Of a stretch of DNA of 64,000 nucleotides, positions 51,647 through 62,549 are shown in pieces. Both the position numbers and the translations under genes were made by a program. The notes beneath the pieces are model-generated. The model was given only the letters and a program-made list of their open reading frames with translations, did not search any database and was not told where the DNA came from. Every line of letters begins with the position of its first letter. The first letter of the stretch is position 1. Source of the DNA: CAZCZZ01 sp964503335 (lineage in GTDB: Bacteria; Verrucomicrobiota; Kiritimatiellia; CAIVKH01); NCBI GenBank assembly GCA_964503335.1, contig CAZCZZ010000008.1, positions 1-64,000 on the forward strand, given 5' to 3'.

Positions 51647-52027
51647 ATGAAGCAATGGATCGTAGTAATCGCAGCACTCGCGATGGCGACAGGATGCGGA
51701 AAGGGGTTGCGCACGGATTATGGCAAGCCCGCCGCGCAGTTTCTGGCGGCAGACGTTGCCGCGAAGGGCCTGGGCTTCGTGGGCCAGAAGATTTCGGTCA
51801 AGGGAACGGTGACGGGAGTGGATGCGAGCGATCCGGACCATGCGATTGTCACGCTTGAGCAGGGTATCCGGTGCGACTTCGGTGACCTCTCCGCGATGGC
51901 CAGAAGCAGGAGCGAAGGTACCGTTGCCGTTGTCGATGGTATTCTTGAGCGCTGCGCCCCGGGCGACATCCTGATCAAGCCCTCGCTGTATCGCGACCCG
52001 TCCGCACCGTTTGTTCCCACGCCGTAG
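51647..52027 (+). CDS. Putative lipoprotein with OB-fold-like domain
   Basis: 126 residues. The ATG at 51647 is 8 bases after AGGAGG; a GTG at 51641 is too close to it. The signal ends in a lipobox LAMATGC with the Cys near residue 17, so it is lipid-anchored. The domain (KISVKGTVTGVDASDPDHAI, IRCDFGD, VAVVDGILERCAPGDILIK) resembles tRNA_anti-like OB folds of secreted proteins. Function unknown. Confidence 0.75.
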   Translation: MKQWIVVIAALAMATGCGKGLRTDYGKPAAQFLAADVAAKGLGFVGQKISVKGTVTGVDASDPDHAIVTLEQGIRCDFGDLSAMARSRSEGTVAVVDGILERCAPGDILIKPSLYRDPSAPFVPTP

Positions 52028-52038
52028 CGTCAAACTGG

Positions 52039-52061
52039 GCGGGCAGGCTGTGCCTGCCCGC
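52039..52061. terminator. GC-rich hairpin between convergent genes
   Basis: GCGGGCAGG and CCTGCCCGC pair perfectly with loop CTGTG. It stands between the lipoprotein gene and the convergent toxin gene and may end both transcripts; no T-tract is present. Confidence 0.55.
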
Positions 52062-52101
52062 GGGTGGAGAGATGTGTATACCGTCCCGGAAGCAACGAGC
52101 G

Positions 52102-52410
52102 CTACATCCGCGGACTAATTCCAGGAATCCCTCTGGCCGCATACCAGACTCTGACGATGTCGATCCGCTTCTCCTTCGAATTCACACGATACACGACGCG
52201 ACACGGAGGACGGATAATCTCACGCAGCGATGGGTCTGCGAATTCGGGCACGACGCGGCCCGAAGTCGGGAAACGTGCAAGGCGTTCAACGGAGTCGATG
52301 ATATCGTTCGTGAACCGCTTTGCGGCACGAGGATTATCCTGCGCGATGAAAGTGCGGAGATCGATGAGGTCAAACCGGGCTGCGGGTGACCACGCTAGTC
52401 GGAATTCCAC
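52102..52410 (-). CDS. ParE/RelE-superfamily toxin
   Basis: 102 residues from a GTG start. FRLAWSPAARFDLIDLRTFI, SVERLARFPTSGRVVPE and PCRVVYRVNSKEKRIDIVRV follow the ParE fold pattern. The start lies inside the 3' end of the antitoxin gene (16-base overlap), the usual coupling. ParE proteins target gyrase, while relatives cut mRNA on ribosomes; sequence alone does not tell which. Confidence 0.88.
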   Translation of the reverse strand: MEFRLAWSPAARFDLIDLRTFIAQDNPRAAKRFTNDIIDSVERLARFPTSGRVVPEFADPSLREIIRPPCRVVYRVNSKEKRIDIVRVWYAARGIPGISPRM

Positions 52411-52580
52411 TCGGCAAATTCCTCTCTGACCCGATCATGAGGAATCCCCTTGCCGCCATCCAAATCCAGAAGCGATCTGCGCACACCGGCAACAAAATTG
52501 ATACGCTCCTGAATATCCTCCCATGTTGCACCCTCGGGAAGCTCCGCAATGGTATGAATGGCAATTTCCTTCGTCGTCAT
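52395..52580 (-). CDS. Antitoxin of a ParE-type toxin-antitoxin pair
   Basis: 61 residues from the ATG at 52580 (MTTKEIAIHTIAELPEGA). The pattern of T-I-x-x-L-P, W-E-D-I-Q-E-R-I and the C-terminal PHDRVREEFAEW matches small antitoxins paired with ParE/RelE toxins. A start 8 codons upstream (52604) is possible. It precedes the toxin with a 16-base overlap. Confidence 0.85.
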   Translation of the reverse strand: MTTKEIAIHTIAELPEGATWEDIQERINFVAGVRRSLLDLDGGKGIPHDRVREEFAEWNSD

Positions 52581-52783
52581 GCTGATAACTCTACCACGCC
52601 CCATGCTCTCGGCAACAAGACTTAAGCGCGTGTAGGTTATGCCCGCGGGTTCAAATCGTATTCCGTCGCACTGATGTAGCAGCCGACTAGCGGTCTGCTC
52701 ACTTCACTTTAACGTCGACCTTCAGTAGAAGGCTACATTCGGAGTCAAGAAGGGCACACGGTAGCGTACCCCTTGGACTGCAA

Positions 52784-52838
52784 AAGTTCCAAGGATTGGA
52801 AGTCTTGCACGAGAGAAGTTCCAATCGTTGGAACTTCT
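52784..52838. repeat. Intergenic palindrome, TTCCAAnnnTTGGAA family
   Basis: AAGTTCCAAGGATTGGAAGT and AAGTTCCAATCGTTGGAACTT are near reverse complements of each other, same family as 21998-22044. Positions 52581-52783 upstream show nothing recognisable. Confidence 0.75.
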
Positions 52839-52845
52839 GCTCGAC

Positions 52846-53580
52846 TCAGGGGGCGCGGTTGAAGAGGGCGGCCCAGTCGAGGTGGGTTTCGGCGTAGACG
52901 GTGTCGATGCCCTGGATGAAGGGCACGATCTGGGTTTCGTCCACGAGCCCGTAGGTGTGGGCGAGTTTGCTCAGGCGCTGATTCCGGTCGGTGCGGCTCA
53001 GTGAAATGATCTGACCCATGAGCTGATGCATCTGCATCTGGAACTCCTGGCTGTTCTCATCGATCTCACCGGCGTCGGCTTTCAGCCATAGGGCGTCGAG
53101 CGATTCGAGGCTGCCCTTGATGCGTTGGATCATCTTCATATCGTCCTCGTCCTGCGTAGTCTTCTCGCGGCTCTCGAGGCGGGCGAACTCCTGATCCATC
53201 TTCCGGTCAAAATCGGCCAGCCATTCCTTGCGGCGCTTGTCCTTTTCCTCGTCCGTTGCCTCGGGCGGCCTCTCGCCGGTTGGTCCGGGTGAAACGAAGA
53301 TCGGTGTCGCGTTTCCGTCAGGCAGCGCGGGCTGAACGGGTGTCGGTTCCACAACGACGGGTTGAACCACCGGCGGTGCGATGGGCTGGACCCGTGAGGA
53401 AGCGGGTTCCGGCACAGGCTCGGCATGTGTAGTCACTGCCGCGGGCTGCGCGGACTTGAGCGCGGCAAGCTCCGCGCGGAGGGACTCTGCCTTGCGATGC
53501 TCGACAATCCCATAGCCCAGACAGAAGAGGGCTCCGATGGTCACCGCGACGATGTGCGTTCCTGTGTCGGCGCGGAACAT
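52846..53580 (-). CDS. Membrane-anchored protein of unknown function
   Basis: 244 residues from MFRADTGTHIVAV. One membrane helix (about 9-25) is followed by a coiled coil, a Pro/Val-rich linker (PVPEPASSRVQPIAPPVVQP) and a charged helical C-terminal domain (WLADFDRKMDQEFARLESRE, LMGQIISLSRTDRNQRLSKL). No known domain is recognised. It starts one base from the stop of the 4-helix gene, so they are co-transcribed. Confidence 0.7.
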   Translation of the reverse strand: MFRADTGTHIVAVTIGALFCLGYGIVEHRKAESLRAELAALKSAQPAAVTTHAEPVPEPASSRVQPIAPPVVQPVVVEPTPVQPALPDGNATPIFVSPGPTGERPPEATDEEKDKRRKEWLADFDRKMDQEFARLESREKTTQDEDDMKMIQRIKGSLESLDALWLKADAGEIDENSQEFQMQMHQLMGQIISLSRTDRNQRLSKLAHTYGLVDETQIVPFIQGIDTVYAETHLDWAALFNRAP

Positions 53581-53581
53581 A

Positions 53582-53962
53582 CTAGGAAAGCGTGAGTCCG
53601 CAGAAAGCGGCAAGGGCCATGAGCACGATCGCGATCTTGCGCAGCGTATCGCCACGGGGTGACGACTTGCTGATGCCCAGCAGGGCACCGGTAGCCAGCA
53701 GGAATACAAACTTCAGCGCGATCACACCGTTGTAGTGAGGGCCCATGACATGGCCGCGTTTCATGCCGTACAGCAGAATGCCCGCCAGCAGGCCGATACC
53801 GAGCAGGATGTTGAAGACTTTGGAGGCGCGTCCGGCCACGTTAATCTCGCGCCGCAGCGACACGGGCACTACGAGTTGGAACGCCAGCAGGCCGCCGAAA
53901 GTCCCGACAACGCAGAGCAGATGAACCCAAAGCAGGGCTACATACGGAATGTTGATTTGCAT
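53582..53962 (-). CDS. Four-helix membrane protein of unknown function
   Basis: 126 residues from MQINIPYVALLWVHLL, with about four helices and a conserved-looking His near the membrane (WVHLLC). It resembles small CopD/DUF-type membrane proteins that bind heme or sense redox, without enough to name a family. It lies downstream of atpC on the same strand after a palindrome. Confidence 0.65.
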   Translation of the reverse strand: MQINIPYVALLWVHLLCVVGTFGGLLAFQLVVPVSLRREINVAGRASKVFNILLGIGLLAGILLYGMKRGHVMGPHYNGVIALKFVFLLATGALLGISKSSPRGDTLRKIAIVLMALAAFCGLTLS

Positions 53963-54012
53963 GCGCGGAGTGTAGCGAAGCTTGATTCTGACGCAACCAC
54001 GTGATGTGGTCT

Positions 54013-54082
54013 GAGGTAGGGACAGCACTCCGTGCTGTCCGTCGGGAAGAACCGGTCGGGAGCGGAGTCCCGATCCTACCTC
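54013..54082. repeat. Intergenic palindrome, GAGGTAGGGACAGCAC family
   Basis: The outer arms GAGGTAGG and CCTACCTC enclose two internal hairpins, GACAGCAC-TCC-GTGCTGTC and CGGGA-GCGGAG-TCCCG. It lies between atpC and the next minus-strand gene and probably forms a 3' end for the ATP synthase transcript. Confidence 0.75.
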
Positions 54083-54089
54083 GAACCAA

Positions 54090-54404
54090 TCAGCCCTTGC
54101 GCTTGGTCGTCTCGGCGGCGATCAGTTCGTGGGCCTTTTCGGCGGAGTCGACCTTTTCAGCGTGGTCGACGAGCAAGTTGACTTCGTTGAGCTCGACTTC
54201 GATGACGCCCTGGCCGGTGACGAAAATCTTCTTCTCGCCGCTTGCGGCAACGGTGGTCATTCCGACCTTCAGGAACGCGATCATCGGAGCGTGGTGCGCG
54301 AGGACGCCGAGTTCGCCTTCGGAGCCTGGGGCAACGACGGACTCCGCAGGGCCTTCAAAGACCTTGCCTTGCGGACTCACGATGCAGAGGTTGAACGTTG
54401 CCAT
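54090..54404 (-). CDS. atpC: ATP synthase epsilon subunit
   Basis: 104 residues, shorter than the usual 130-140: the N-terminal beta sandwich (ATFNLCIVSPQGKVFEGPAE, GELGVLAHHAPMIAFLKVG) is complete, while the C-terminal helical hairpin is only one helix (DSAEKAHELIAAETTKRKG). That could weaken epsilon inhibition of ATP hydrolysis. It is the last gene of the operon, 12 bases after atpD. Confidence 0.95.
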   Translation of the reverse strand: MATFNLCIVSPQGKVFEGPAESVVAPGSEGELGVLAHHAPMIAFLKVGMTTVAASGEKKIFVTGQGVIEVELNEVNLLVDHAEKVDSAEKAHELIAAETTKRKG

Positions 54405-54416
54405 GATGCCGATGCC

Positions 54417-55856
<1,440 letters not shown>

Positions 55857-55866
55857 AGTTCTCTCC

Positions 55867-55929
55867 AAAATGGTTGATGGTTTATGGTTCATGGTTGATT
55901 TCACCATCAACCCTTAACCATCAACCATT
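55867..55929. repeat. Intergenic palindrome, AACCATCAACCAT family, inside the atp operon
   Basis: AAATGGTTGATGGTTTATGG (from 55867) and the right arm CCTTAACCATCAACCATT (to 55929) form a long imperfect hairpin. It sits between atpG and atpD, directly before the atpD ribosome site. Same family as 4180-4236. Confidence 0.85.
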
Positions 55930-55949
55930 GTCCCGGTTCGTCTCTTCCT

Positions 55950-56822
55950 CTATCCCTTCAGCGCCTCGGCGCCGGAGATGATTTCAATCAGTTCCTTGGT
56001 GATCGACGCCTGCCGTGCGCGGTTGCGGAGCAGGGTGTACAGGTCGATCATGGCGTTGGCGTTGTTCGTCGCGTTGTCCATCGCCGTCATGCGCGCGCCG
56101 TTTTCGCCGGCGGCGTTTTCCAGCAGCGCGTAGTAGATCTCGAACTCGACCGTCTTGGGCAGCAGGACCGACAGCAGTTCCGACTCTGCCGGCTCAAGGA
56201 TGAAATTCGAAGCGACGCCCTTGTCGGCCACGCGTATCTCGTGGTGCTCGATCGGGAGCAGGAAATTCATCATGGGTTTTTGCGACAGCGGATTGATGAA
56301 GTGGTTGTAGGCGATGTAAACCTCGTCGTACTCGCCCGAGAGGAATGACTCGATGGCCTCGTTCGCGATCTTTACCGCGTGGCCGTAAGTCGGCTTCTGG
56401 GTGACACCGTCGTAGTTCGCCTTCATCTGGGCGCGGTTCCGGAAGGCCAGGAGGCCGCGACGGCCGATGAAGCTGAGGTCGATGCGGTCGTAAAGCTTCG
56501 GAGGACGCTCCATCCAGCGCGTGACGTATTTGATGAGGTTGTTGTTGAAGCCGCCGCACATGCCTTTGTCCGACGTGACCACGATCACGAGCGCCGTCTT
56601 CGGTTCCTCGCGACCCTGCAGGAGCGCGTGGGCGGTCGGATCCACCGACGCCGCGAGCTTCGCAATCATGTCGTGCAGCTTGGTCGCATAGACCGTCGCC
56701 TTCCGCTGCGCGTCCATCGTCTTGTAGAGCTTGCTGGCCGCGACCATTTTCATGGTCTTGGTCATCTTGCGCGTGTTGTGCAAGCTCTTCAGCTTATTCT
56801 TATATTCCTTCAGGGAAGGCAT
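55950..56822 (-). CDS. atpG: ATP synthase gamma subunit
   Basis: 290 residues; the central rotor shaft. N-terminal MPSLKEYKNKLKSLHNTRKM with KTMKMVAASKL, central VVTSDKGMCGGFNNNLIKY, and C-terminal RMTAMDNATNNANAMIDLY and RQASITKELIEIISGAEAL are diagnostic. No redox-switch cysteine loop. Palindromes lie on both sides. Confidence 0.97.
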   Translation of the reverse strand: MPSLKEYKNKLKSLHNTRKMTKTMKMVAASKLYKTMDAQRKATVYATKLHDMIAKLAASVDPTAHALLQGREEPKTALVIVVTSDKGMCGGFNNNLIKYVTRWMERPPKLYDRIDLSFIGRRGLLAFRNRAQMKANYDGVTQKPTYGHAVKIANEAIESFLSGEYDEVYIAYNHFINPLSQKPMMNFLLPIEHHEIRVADKGVASNFILEPAESELLSVLLPKTVEFEIYYALLENAAGENGARMTAMDNATNNANAMIDLYTLLRNRARQASITKELIEIISGAEALKG

Positions 56823-56827
56823 GGTTT

Positions 56828-56868
56828 AGAGAGATACGAGATGTGAAATGTGAGATTCGAAACTCGAA
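56828..56868. repeat. Short A/G-rich intergenic element in the atp operon
   Basis: GATACGAGATGTGAAATGTG, AGATTCGAAACTCGAAAC: reiterated GAnATGTGA units with a small internal palindrome (TTCGAAACTCGAA). It resembles 9606-9682 and lies between atpA and atpG. Confidence 0.5.
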
Positions 56869-56869
56869 A

Positions 56870-58381
<1,512 letters not shown>

Positions 58382-58393
58382 ACAAGTGTCCTT

Positions 58394-58939
58394 CTAAGCC
58401 GTCGCCAATTTTCGATTCAAGCTCCGGAGCTGTGTCTCCAGGCTGCTGTCGTACACCGTGTCTCCCACCTTCACCTGAAAGCCGCCGAGGAGGGTGGGAT
58501 TCTCCCCGTAGCTTGCTTCAATGCGCTTGCCGAACTTCGTCCCGAGCCGTTCCTTGAGCGCGGTCTGCTGCGCCGCCGTCAGCGGGATCGCCGACGTGAC
58601 ATCCACGCGGAGGATGCCGACATGCCTGTCGTAAAGGCTTTCGAACTCCGCGATGATCTCCTGCAGGAGGGGCATGCGCTTCTTCTCTTCCAGGAACAGC
58701 ACAAACCGCGTGAGCAGGTTGTGGGCGTGGCCCCGCTTCTCGAGCAGGTCCCCGAGGATCTGGATGCGAAGATCCGGCGCCACGGAGAAGTTGCCGAGGA
58801 AACGGACCAGTTCCGGGCTGCCGGCAAGGCACTGCGAGAGCTCGACGAGGTCCGTGCGGACTTCGTCGACAGCCCCGGTCTCGACCGCGAGGTCGAAGAA
58901 AGCCTTTGCATAGCGTCTGGCAGCCTTGGATTGAGCCAT
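58394..58939 (-). CDS. atpH: ATP synthase delta subunit
   Basis: 181 residues; stator subunit linking b to the top of F1. N-terminal AARRYAKAFFDLAVETGAVD, and the C-terminal strand region SAIPLTAAQQTALKERLG with GGFQVKVGDTVYDSSL match the OSCP/delta family. It starts 4 bases after atpF. Confidence 0.95.
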   Translation of the reverse strand: MAQSKAARRYAKAFFDLAVETGAVDEVRTDLVELSQCLAGSPELVRFLGNFSVAPDLRIQILGDLLEKRGHAHNLLTRFVLFLEEKKRMPLLQEIIAEFESLYDRHVGILRVDVTSAIPLTAAQQTALKERLGTKFGKRIEASYGENPTLLGGFQVKVGDTVYDSSLETQLRSLNRKLATA

Positions 58940-58943
58940 GGTC

Positions 58944-59507
58944 CTACAGTTCCCGGATGAGTTTGTCGGTCAGCGCGCGGCTGCGCGCTTCGTCCAGGTT
59001 ATCGCCAATCACCTTGCGGGCCATCTGGACCGCCAGGTCGGCGCTCTCCTTGCGGAGGGACGCGATCGCCTTTTCCTGGGCCGTGCGGATTTCGCGCTGG
59101 GCGTTCTCGAGAAGGATCTGCGATTCCTCGCGGGCCTTCTGTTCGATCACCGACGCGGCATCGACCGCGGCCTGGCGGGCGGAATCGACAATCTCGCGGG
59201 CCTTTGCGTCGGCCTCCGAGACGATCTTCTGGCGGGTCTCGTCGATCTTCGCCAGTTCCTCGCGCGTCTTCTGGGCGTTCTCGATCGCCTTGCGGAGATC
59301 CTCTTCGCGCTTTTCGAGCGCGCCGAGAATCGGCTTCCAGGCGACCTTGTACAACACGACGGCCATCAGGAGGAACGTGATCCAGGTCAGGCCCACCATC
59401 TGCGGTGTGACGCTGACAGGATTGCCGCCGCCGTGACCGCCCGAGTGGGCGTCGTGGGAGGCGGGCACCTCAACTGTGCCGTGCGTGGTTTCTTGTTCTA
59501 CTGCCAT
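58944..59507 (-). CDS. atpF: ATP synthase b subunit
   Basis: 187 residues from MAVEQETTHG. A His/Gly-rich N-terminal extension (SHDAHSGGHGGG) precedes the membrane helix (about 40-57, GLTWITFLLMAVVLYKVAW), then KPILGALEKREEDLRKAIEN and a long coiled coil. The extension beyond the usual start is unusual. A start 12 codons upstream is possible but unlike the family. Confidence 0.94.
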   Translation of the reverse strand: MAVEQETTHGTVEVPASHDAHSGGHGGGNPVSVTPQMVGLTWITFLLMAVVLYKVAWKPILGALEKREEDLRKAIENAQKTREELAKIDETRQKIVSEADAKAREIVDSARQAAVDAASVIEQKAREESQILLENAQREIRTAQEKAIASLRKESADLAVQMARKVIGDNLDEARSRALTDKLIREL

Positions 59508-59543
59508 GCTTGAGTTTCCCGCGCGACGCGGGACCCTTATCAC

Positions 59544-59759
59544 TTACTTGTTCAGGGCAAGGAAGCAGATGACCGCGCCGAACAGCGCAACGCCTTCGAT
59601 CAGCGCCGCTGCGATCAGCATGTTCACCTGAATTTTCGGTGTCGCCTCGGGCTGGCGGGCGATGCCTTCCATGGCCGAAGCGGCCAGCTTGCCGATGCCC
59701 AATCCGGTTCCGATCGCGACCAAACCCGCGCCGATCGCTGCAAATGTTCCTGGTGTCAT
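59544..59759 (-). CDS. atpE: ATP synthase c subunit
   Basis: 71 residues, two helices joined by the polar loop ARQPEA. The ion-binding carboxylate is Glu55 (AALIEGVALFGA). The glutamine typical of Na+-binding rings (helix 1) is replaced by Ile and the Ser after the Glu by Gly, so proton coupling is inferred. Confidence 0.97.
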   Translation of the reverse strand: MTPGTFAAIGAGLVAIGTGLGIGKLAASAMEGIARQPEATPKIQVNMLIAAALIEGVALFGAVICFLALNK

Positions 59760-59806
59760 GATTCTACCCTTTCTCTCTGTACTTACTGTGTTCTCTCAAC
59801 CTGTTC

Positions 59807-60607
59807 CTAGTGCGCCGGATGATACATCTGTCCGATGAACATCGCGGAAAGCAGCGTAAAGATGTAGGCCTGCAGGAAGCAGACGAAAAGCTCCAGCAGG
59901 TAGATGCCGAGGGCGAGTCCGACCGCCGGCAGCGCGAACGCGCCGAAGCTGACGACGAGGCCGAGCAGGGCGAAGATGACGATATGGCCCGCGAGCATGT
60001 TCGCGAACAAACGGATGGTCAGCGCGAACGCCTTGATGAACATGCCCATGAACTCGATGGGCGTGATGATGAGGAGAACCGGCCAGGGGATGCCGTGCGG
60101 GATGAAGCACTTGAAGAACCCTACCACGCCGTTCTTGTACATCGCGCCAAAGATCATGAAGCACAGCGTGATCGAAGCCATCGCCAGCGTGACGCTGACG
60201 TTCGCCGTCGCCGTGGCGAACAGCGGGACCAGGCCCATCAGGTTGAGACCGAGGATAAAGAAGAAGAAGGAGCAGAAGATCGGCGTCATCTTGCGGCCGT
60301 CGTGATCGCCGAGGCTCGGGATGGCGATGTTGTCGCGAATGAAGAGGACGAGGACTTCAAGCGCATTGGTCAGGCCGCGCGGCACGACATCGTTCTTCCG
60401 GTAGAGCACCCCGAAGAGGAGGATCAGGAAGAAGGCGCACAGGATCACCATGACGCCGTGGAGGCTGATGAACTGGGGCAGGTGGAGTTTCACAAAGGGG
60501 AGGGCCCATTCCTGGCCATCCACGACGTGGTGCATGATGTACTCCTGCACCGCCGCGCTCTTTTCCGCCTGTGTTACGGCGGCCTCTGTGACTGCTTGTT
60601 CTGCCAT
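59807..60607 (-). CDS. atpB: ATP synthase a subunit
   Basis: 266 residues; the F0 channel subunit. The essential arginine lies in ALTIRLFANMLAGH. N-terminal soluble segment, then about five to six helices, with NLMGLVPLFATATANVSVTL and LELFVCFLQAYIFTLL near the end. Usual length. Confidence 0.97.
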   Translation of the reverse strand: MAEQAVTEAAVTQAEKSAAVQEYIMHHVVDGQEWALPFVKLHLPQFISLHGVMVILCAFFLILLFGVLYRKNDVVPRGLTNALEVLVLFIRDNIAIPSLGDHDGRKMTPIFCSFFFFILGLNLMGLVPLFATATANVSVTLAMASITLCFMIFGAMYKNGVVGFFKCFIPHGIPWPVLLIITPIEFMGMFIKAFALTIRLFANMLAGHIVIFALLGLVVSFGAFALPAVGLALGIYLLELFVCFLQAYIFTLLSAMFIGQMYHPAH

Positions 60608-60627
60608 GGCCCTTGGTTCCCGACATC

Positions 60628-61041
60628 CTATGCGTCAGGGGTACCCGGAGGCCGTACGTGCAGGCTGAGGACTTCTCCCGCCAGAAAGGCGAAATAGCCC
60701 ACGAGTGCTACAGAAAGGAAGGCAGGAAAATCCCACACCCCAGAGCGCTCTATCCACACGAAGAGCCCCAGCAAAGCCGCCACACGCAACGCATTGAAGC
60801 ACAAGCTCCAAAGAAAGAATCGCGTGGAATCCGGACCCACTGAATGCGCGGCTATAAATAGTGCAAGAATTCCATGTGTCAAGGACAAGATCAAAGCTGC
60901 GAAAAACTCCTTTCCGTGGAATTCCCCCGTATAGCTTTTCATGACTAATGGCCCGATCACCGTAGTTACCAGAAAACTACCGATCAGGAATGGGTCAAAA
61001 AGCAGCCTAAAACACGAAACATGGGGTTCGGCGGGTGACAT
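60628..61041 (-). CDS. AtpI-like membrane protein
   Basis: 137 residues from MSPAEPHVSCFRLLF, four helices (about 13-32, 40-65, 75-95, 105-125). Size and place directly upstream of atpB match ATP synthase I-like proteins, which help c-ring assembly; sequence similarity is weak. An upstream frame adds 23 residues that come from a palindrome. Confidence 0.7.
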   Translation of the reverse strand: MSPAEPHVSCFRLLFDPFLIGSFLVTTVIGPLVMKSYTGEFHGKEFFAALILSLTHGILALFIAAHSVGPDSTRFFLWSLCFNALRVAALLGLFVWIERSGVWDFPAFLSVALVGYFAFLAGEVLSLHVRPPGTPDA

Positions 61042-61090
61042 GGGGTGTGCAAAATAGGTCAAAGGACGACGAATTGATAGGATAAGCGGG

Positions 61091-61183
61091 TTGGCCGCAA
61101 AGAGGCACAAAGTTGCAGCCCCCTATAGCCCTCAGATTCAGATGGGCTATAAGGGCTCCTATTTTGCGCCTCTTTGTGGCCAA
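61091..61183. repeat. Nested intergenic palindromes (GCAAAGAGGCACAAAG and CCCTATAGCCC)
   Basis: The outer arms TTGGCCGCAAAGAGGCACA (from 61091) and GCGCCTCTTTGTGGCCAA (to 61183) enclose an inner palindrome AGCCCCCTATAGCCC / GGGCTATAAGGGCT (61117-61157). It lies between atpZ-like and atpI-like genes. Two families are nested here, as at 42555-42740. Confidence 0.85.
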
Positions 61184-61195
61184 AAATAAGATTCC

Positions 61196-61444
61196 TCATT
61201 TCTTCTCGTTGTCCGGGTCTTGTTCCTGCAGCACACGGATCAGCTTCCAGACCTCGTAACCCCCATAGAACATGCCGAGGAAGATGCCGATGAGGGTGAA
61301 CGCATTGCCGCCTCCGCGCTTTTTGTCGATCCAGTAGCCGAGCCCGGCGAAGACGACCATGCCAACGGCGAGCTGAATGCCCAGGGACAAGCCTATGGAC
61401 AGGATGCGGCGCTGGTTCTCGTTCTTGGGGTCAATCGGGATCAT
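61196..61444 (-). CDS. AtpZ/AtpI family protein
   Basis: 82 residues, two helices (about 16-38, 47-66) with the family pattern LGYWIDKKRGGGNAFTLIGIFLGMFYGGYEVWK. AtpZ-type proteins stand at the head of atp operons and have been linked to Mg2+/Ca2+ movement or assembly. It heads this operon; a promoter presumably lies in 61445-61555, shared with the divergent kinase-like gene. Confidence 0.85.
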   Translation of the reverse strand: MIPIDPKNENQRRILSIGLSLGIQLAVGMVVFAGLGYWIDKKRGGGNAFTLIGIFLGMFYGGYEVWKLIRVLQEQDPDNEKK

Positions 61445-61555
61445 GGGCGCGGCCTCATAAGGGTTTCCCTGAAGCCATCATCATGACGGTTTCACTATGG
61501 AAGAATATCGCCGTAACGTGCATGATATCAACTAGAGAGAACAACGGAGGACGCC

Positions 61556-62296
61556 ATGGAAACGAACGTCGTGAGCGATCAGGGGAGACCCGTGGACCAC
61601 GCCGCATTACTCCGTCAGTATTTCGCTCAGCGACGCAGCCGCGCCGCGAGTTTTGTCGGCTTCCCTTTCGTCACTATCTCCCGCCAAGCCGGTGCCGGCG
61701 GCCATACGCTGGCCCGCGAGATCATCCGCGAAATCCAACACACCATGCCGGAAGACGTCTCCACGGGATGGGAAGTCTTTGATCACAAGCTCTGCGTCAT
61801 GCTGGCCCAGGACCCGGAACTCAATGTTTCGTTCAATGGCCTCCTCGCCGAACAGTACCGCACGGAAGTCACACAATTCGTCTACGAGCTGATTGCCGGT
61901 GAAACACGGCAGTACAATACCTACAAGAAGCTCTTCGAAATCATCCGCGGCCTCGCGACCGTAGGGAAAGTCGTCATAGTCGGCCGCGGCGGCAATTTCC
62001 TCACGAAACGCATGCCCCTCGGCGTCCGCATACGACTCGTTGCCAGTCCAGAAACCCGCACCCAGAACATGATGCAGTTGCTCGATATCAACAAAGAGAA
62101 GGCGATGGCCCAAATGAAGGAACAGGATCGTGATCGCAGCCACATGATCCGCGACTTCTTCGGCAAGGATATCGAGGATCCCCTCGGCTATGACTGTGTC
62201 ATTAACGCGGACGCCGTGAGTATGCAGGACGCCGCCGCCCTCGTCGCCCACATGGTCAAAACCAAGTGGGACCGCTACGCCAAACGACATGTTTGA
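61556..62296 (+). CDS. Cytidylate kinase-like family protein
   Basis: 246 residues with a P-loop-like VTISRQAGAGGHTLAREII, then KLFEIIRGLATVGKVVIVGRGGN, a pattern found in cytidylate-kinase-like proteins (PF13189), which are larger than Cmk and of unknown substrate. The P-loop lysine is missing (G-A-G-G-H-T), as in this family. GGAGG lies 5-6 bases before the ATG. It is divergent from the atp operon. Confidence 0.85.
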   Translation: METNVVSDQGRPVDHAALLRQYFAQRRSRAASFVGFPFVTISRQAGAGGHTLAREIIREIQHTMPEDVSTGWEVFDHKLCVMLAQDPELNVSFNGLLAEQYRTEVTQFVYELIAGETRQYNTYKKLFEIIRGLATVGKVVIVGRGGNFLTKRMPLGVRIRLVASPETRTQNMMQLLDINKEKAMAQMKEQDRDRSHMIRDFFGKDIEDPLGYDCVINADAVSMQDAAALVAHMVKTKWDRYAKRHV

Positions 62297-62311
62297 GACT
62301 GATGAGACGGA

Positions 62312-62413
62312 GTTTTAACCACGAATGGACACGAATTAACACGAATGGAGGAGCTGATCTCCTCAGGGCTTACCTCTTAAATTCGTGTGTATTCCCGTCC
62401 ATTCGTGGTTAAA
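62312..62413. repeat. Intergenic palindrome, TTAACCACGAATGGACACGAA family
   Basis: GTTTTAACCACGAATGGAC (from 62312) and GTCCATTCGTGGTTAAAC (to 62413) are near-perfect complements, with further matching CACGAATTAACACGAATGG and AATTCGTGTGTATTCC. A small hairpin GAGGAG-CTGAT-CTCCTC sits near the centre. The family is widely spread in PVC and other phyla. Positions 62414-62549 show nothing further. Confidence 0.85.
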
Positions 62414-62549
62414 CAATCTCTTCTCACTTCTTTTACTACTTATACCGCAACCGCTTACAATGCAGTTGTGCCACATTTGCGATATTGAGAAAATATCCTC
62501 TTAACCCGATTGGATTCGTGGGTATGTACTTCCCTGAGGTCGGTTGTAC

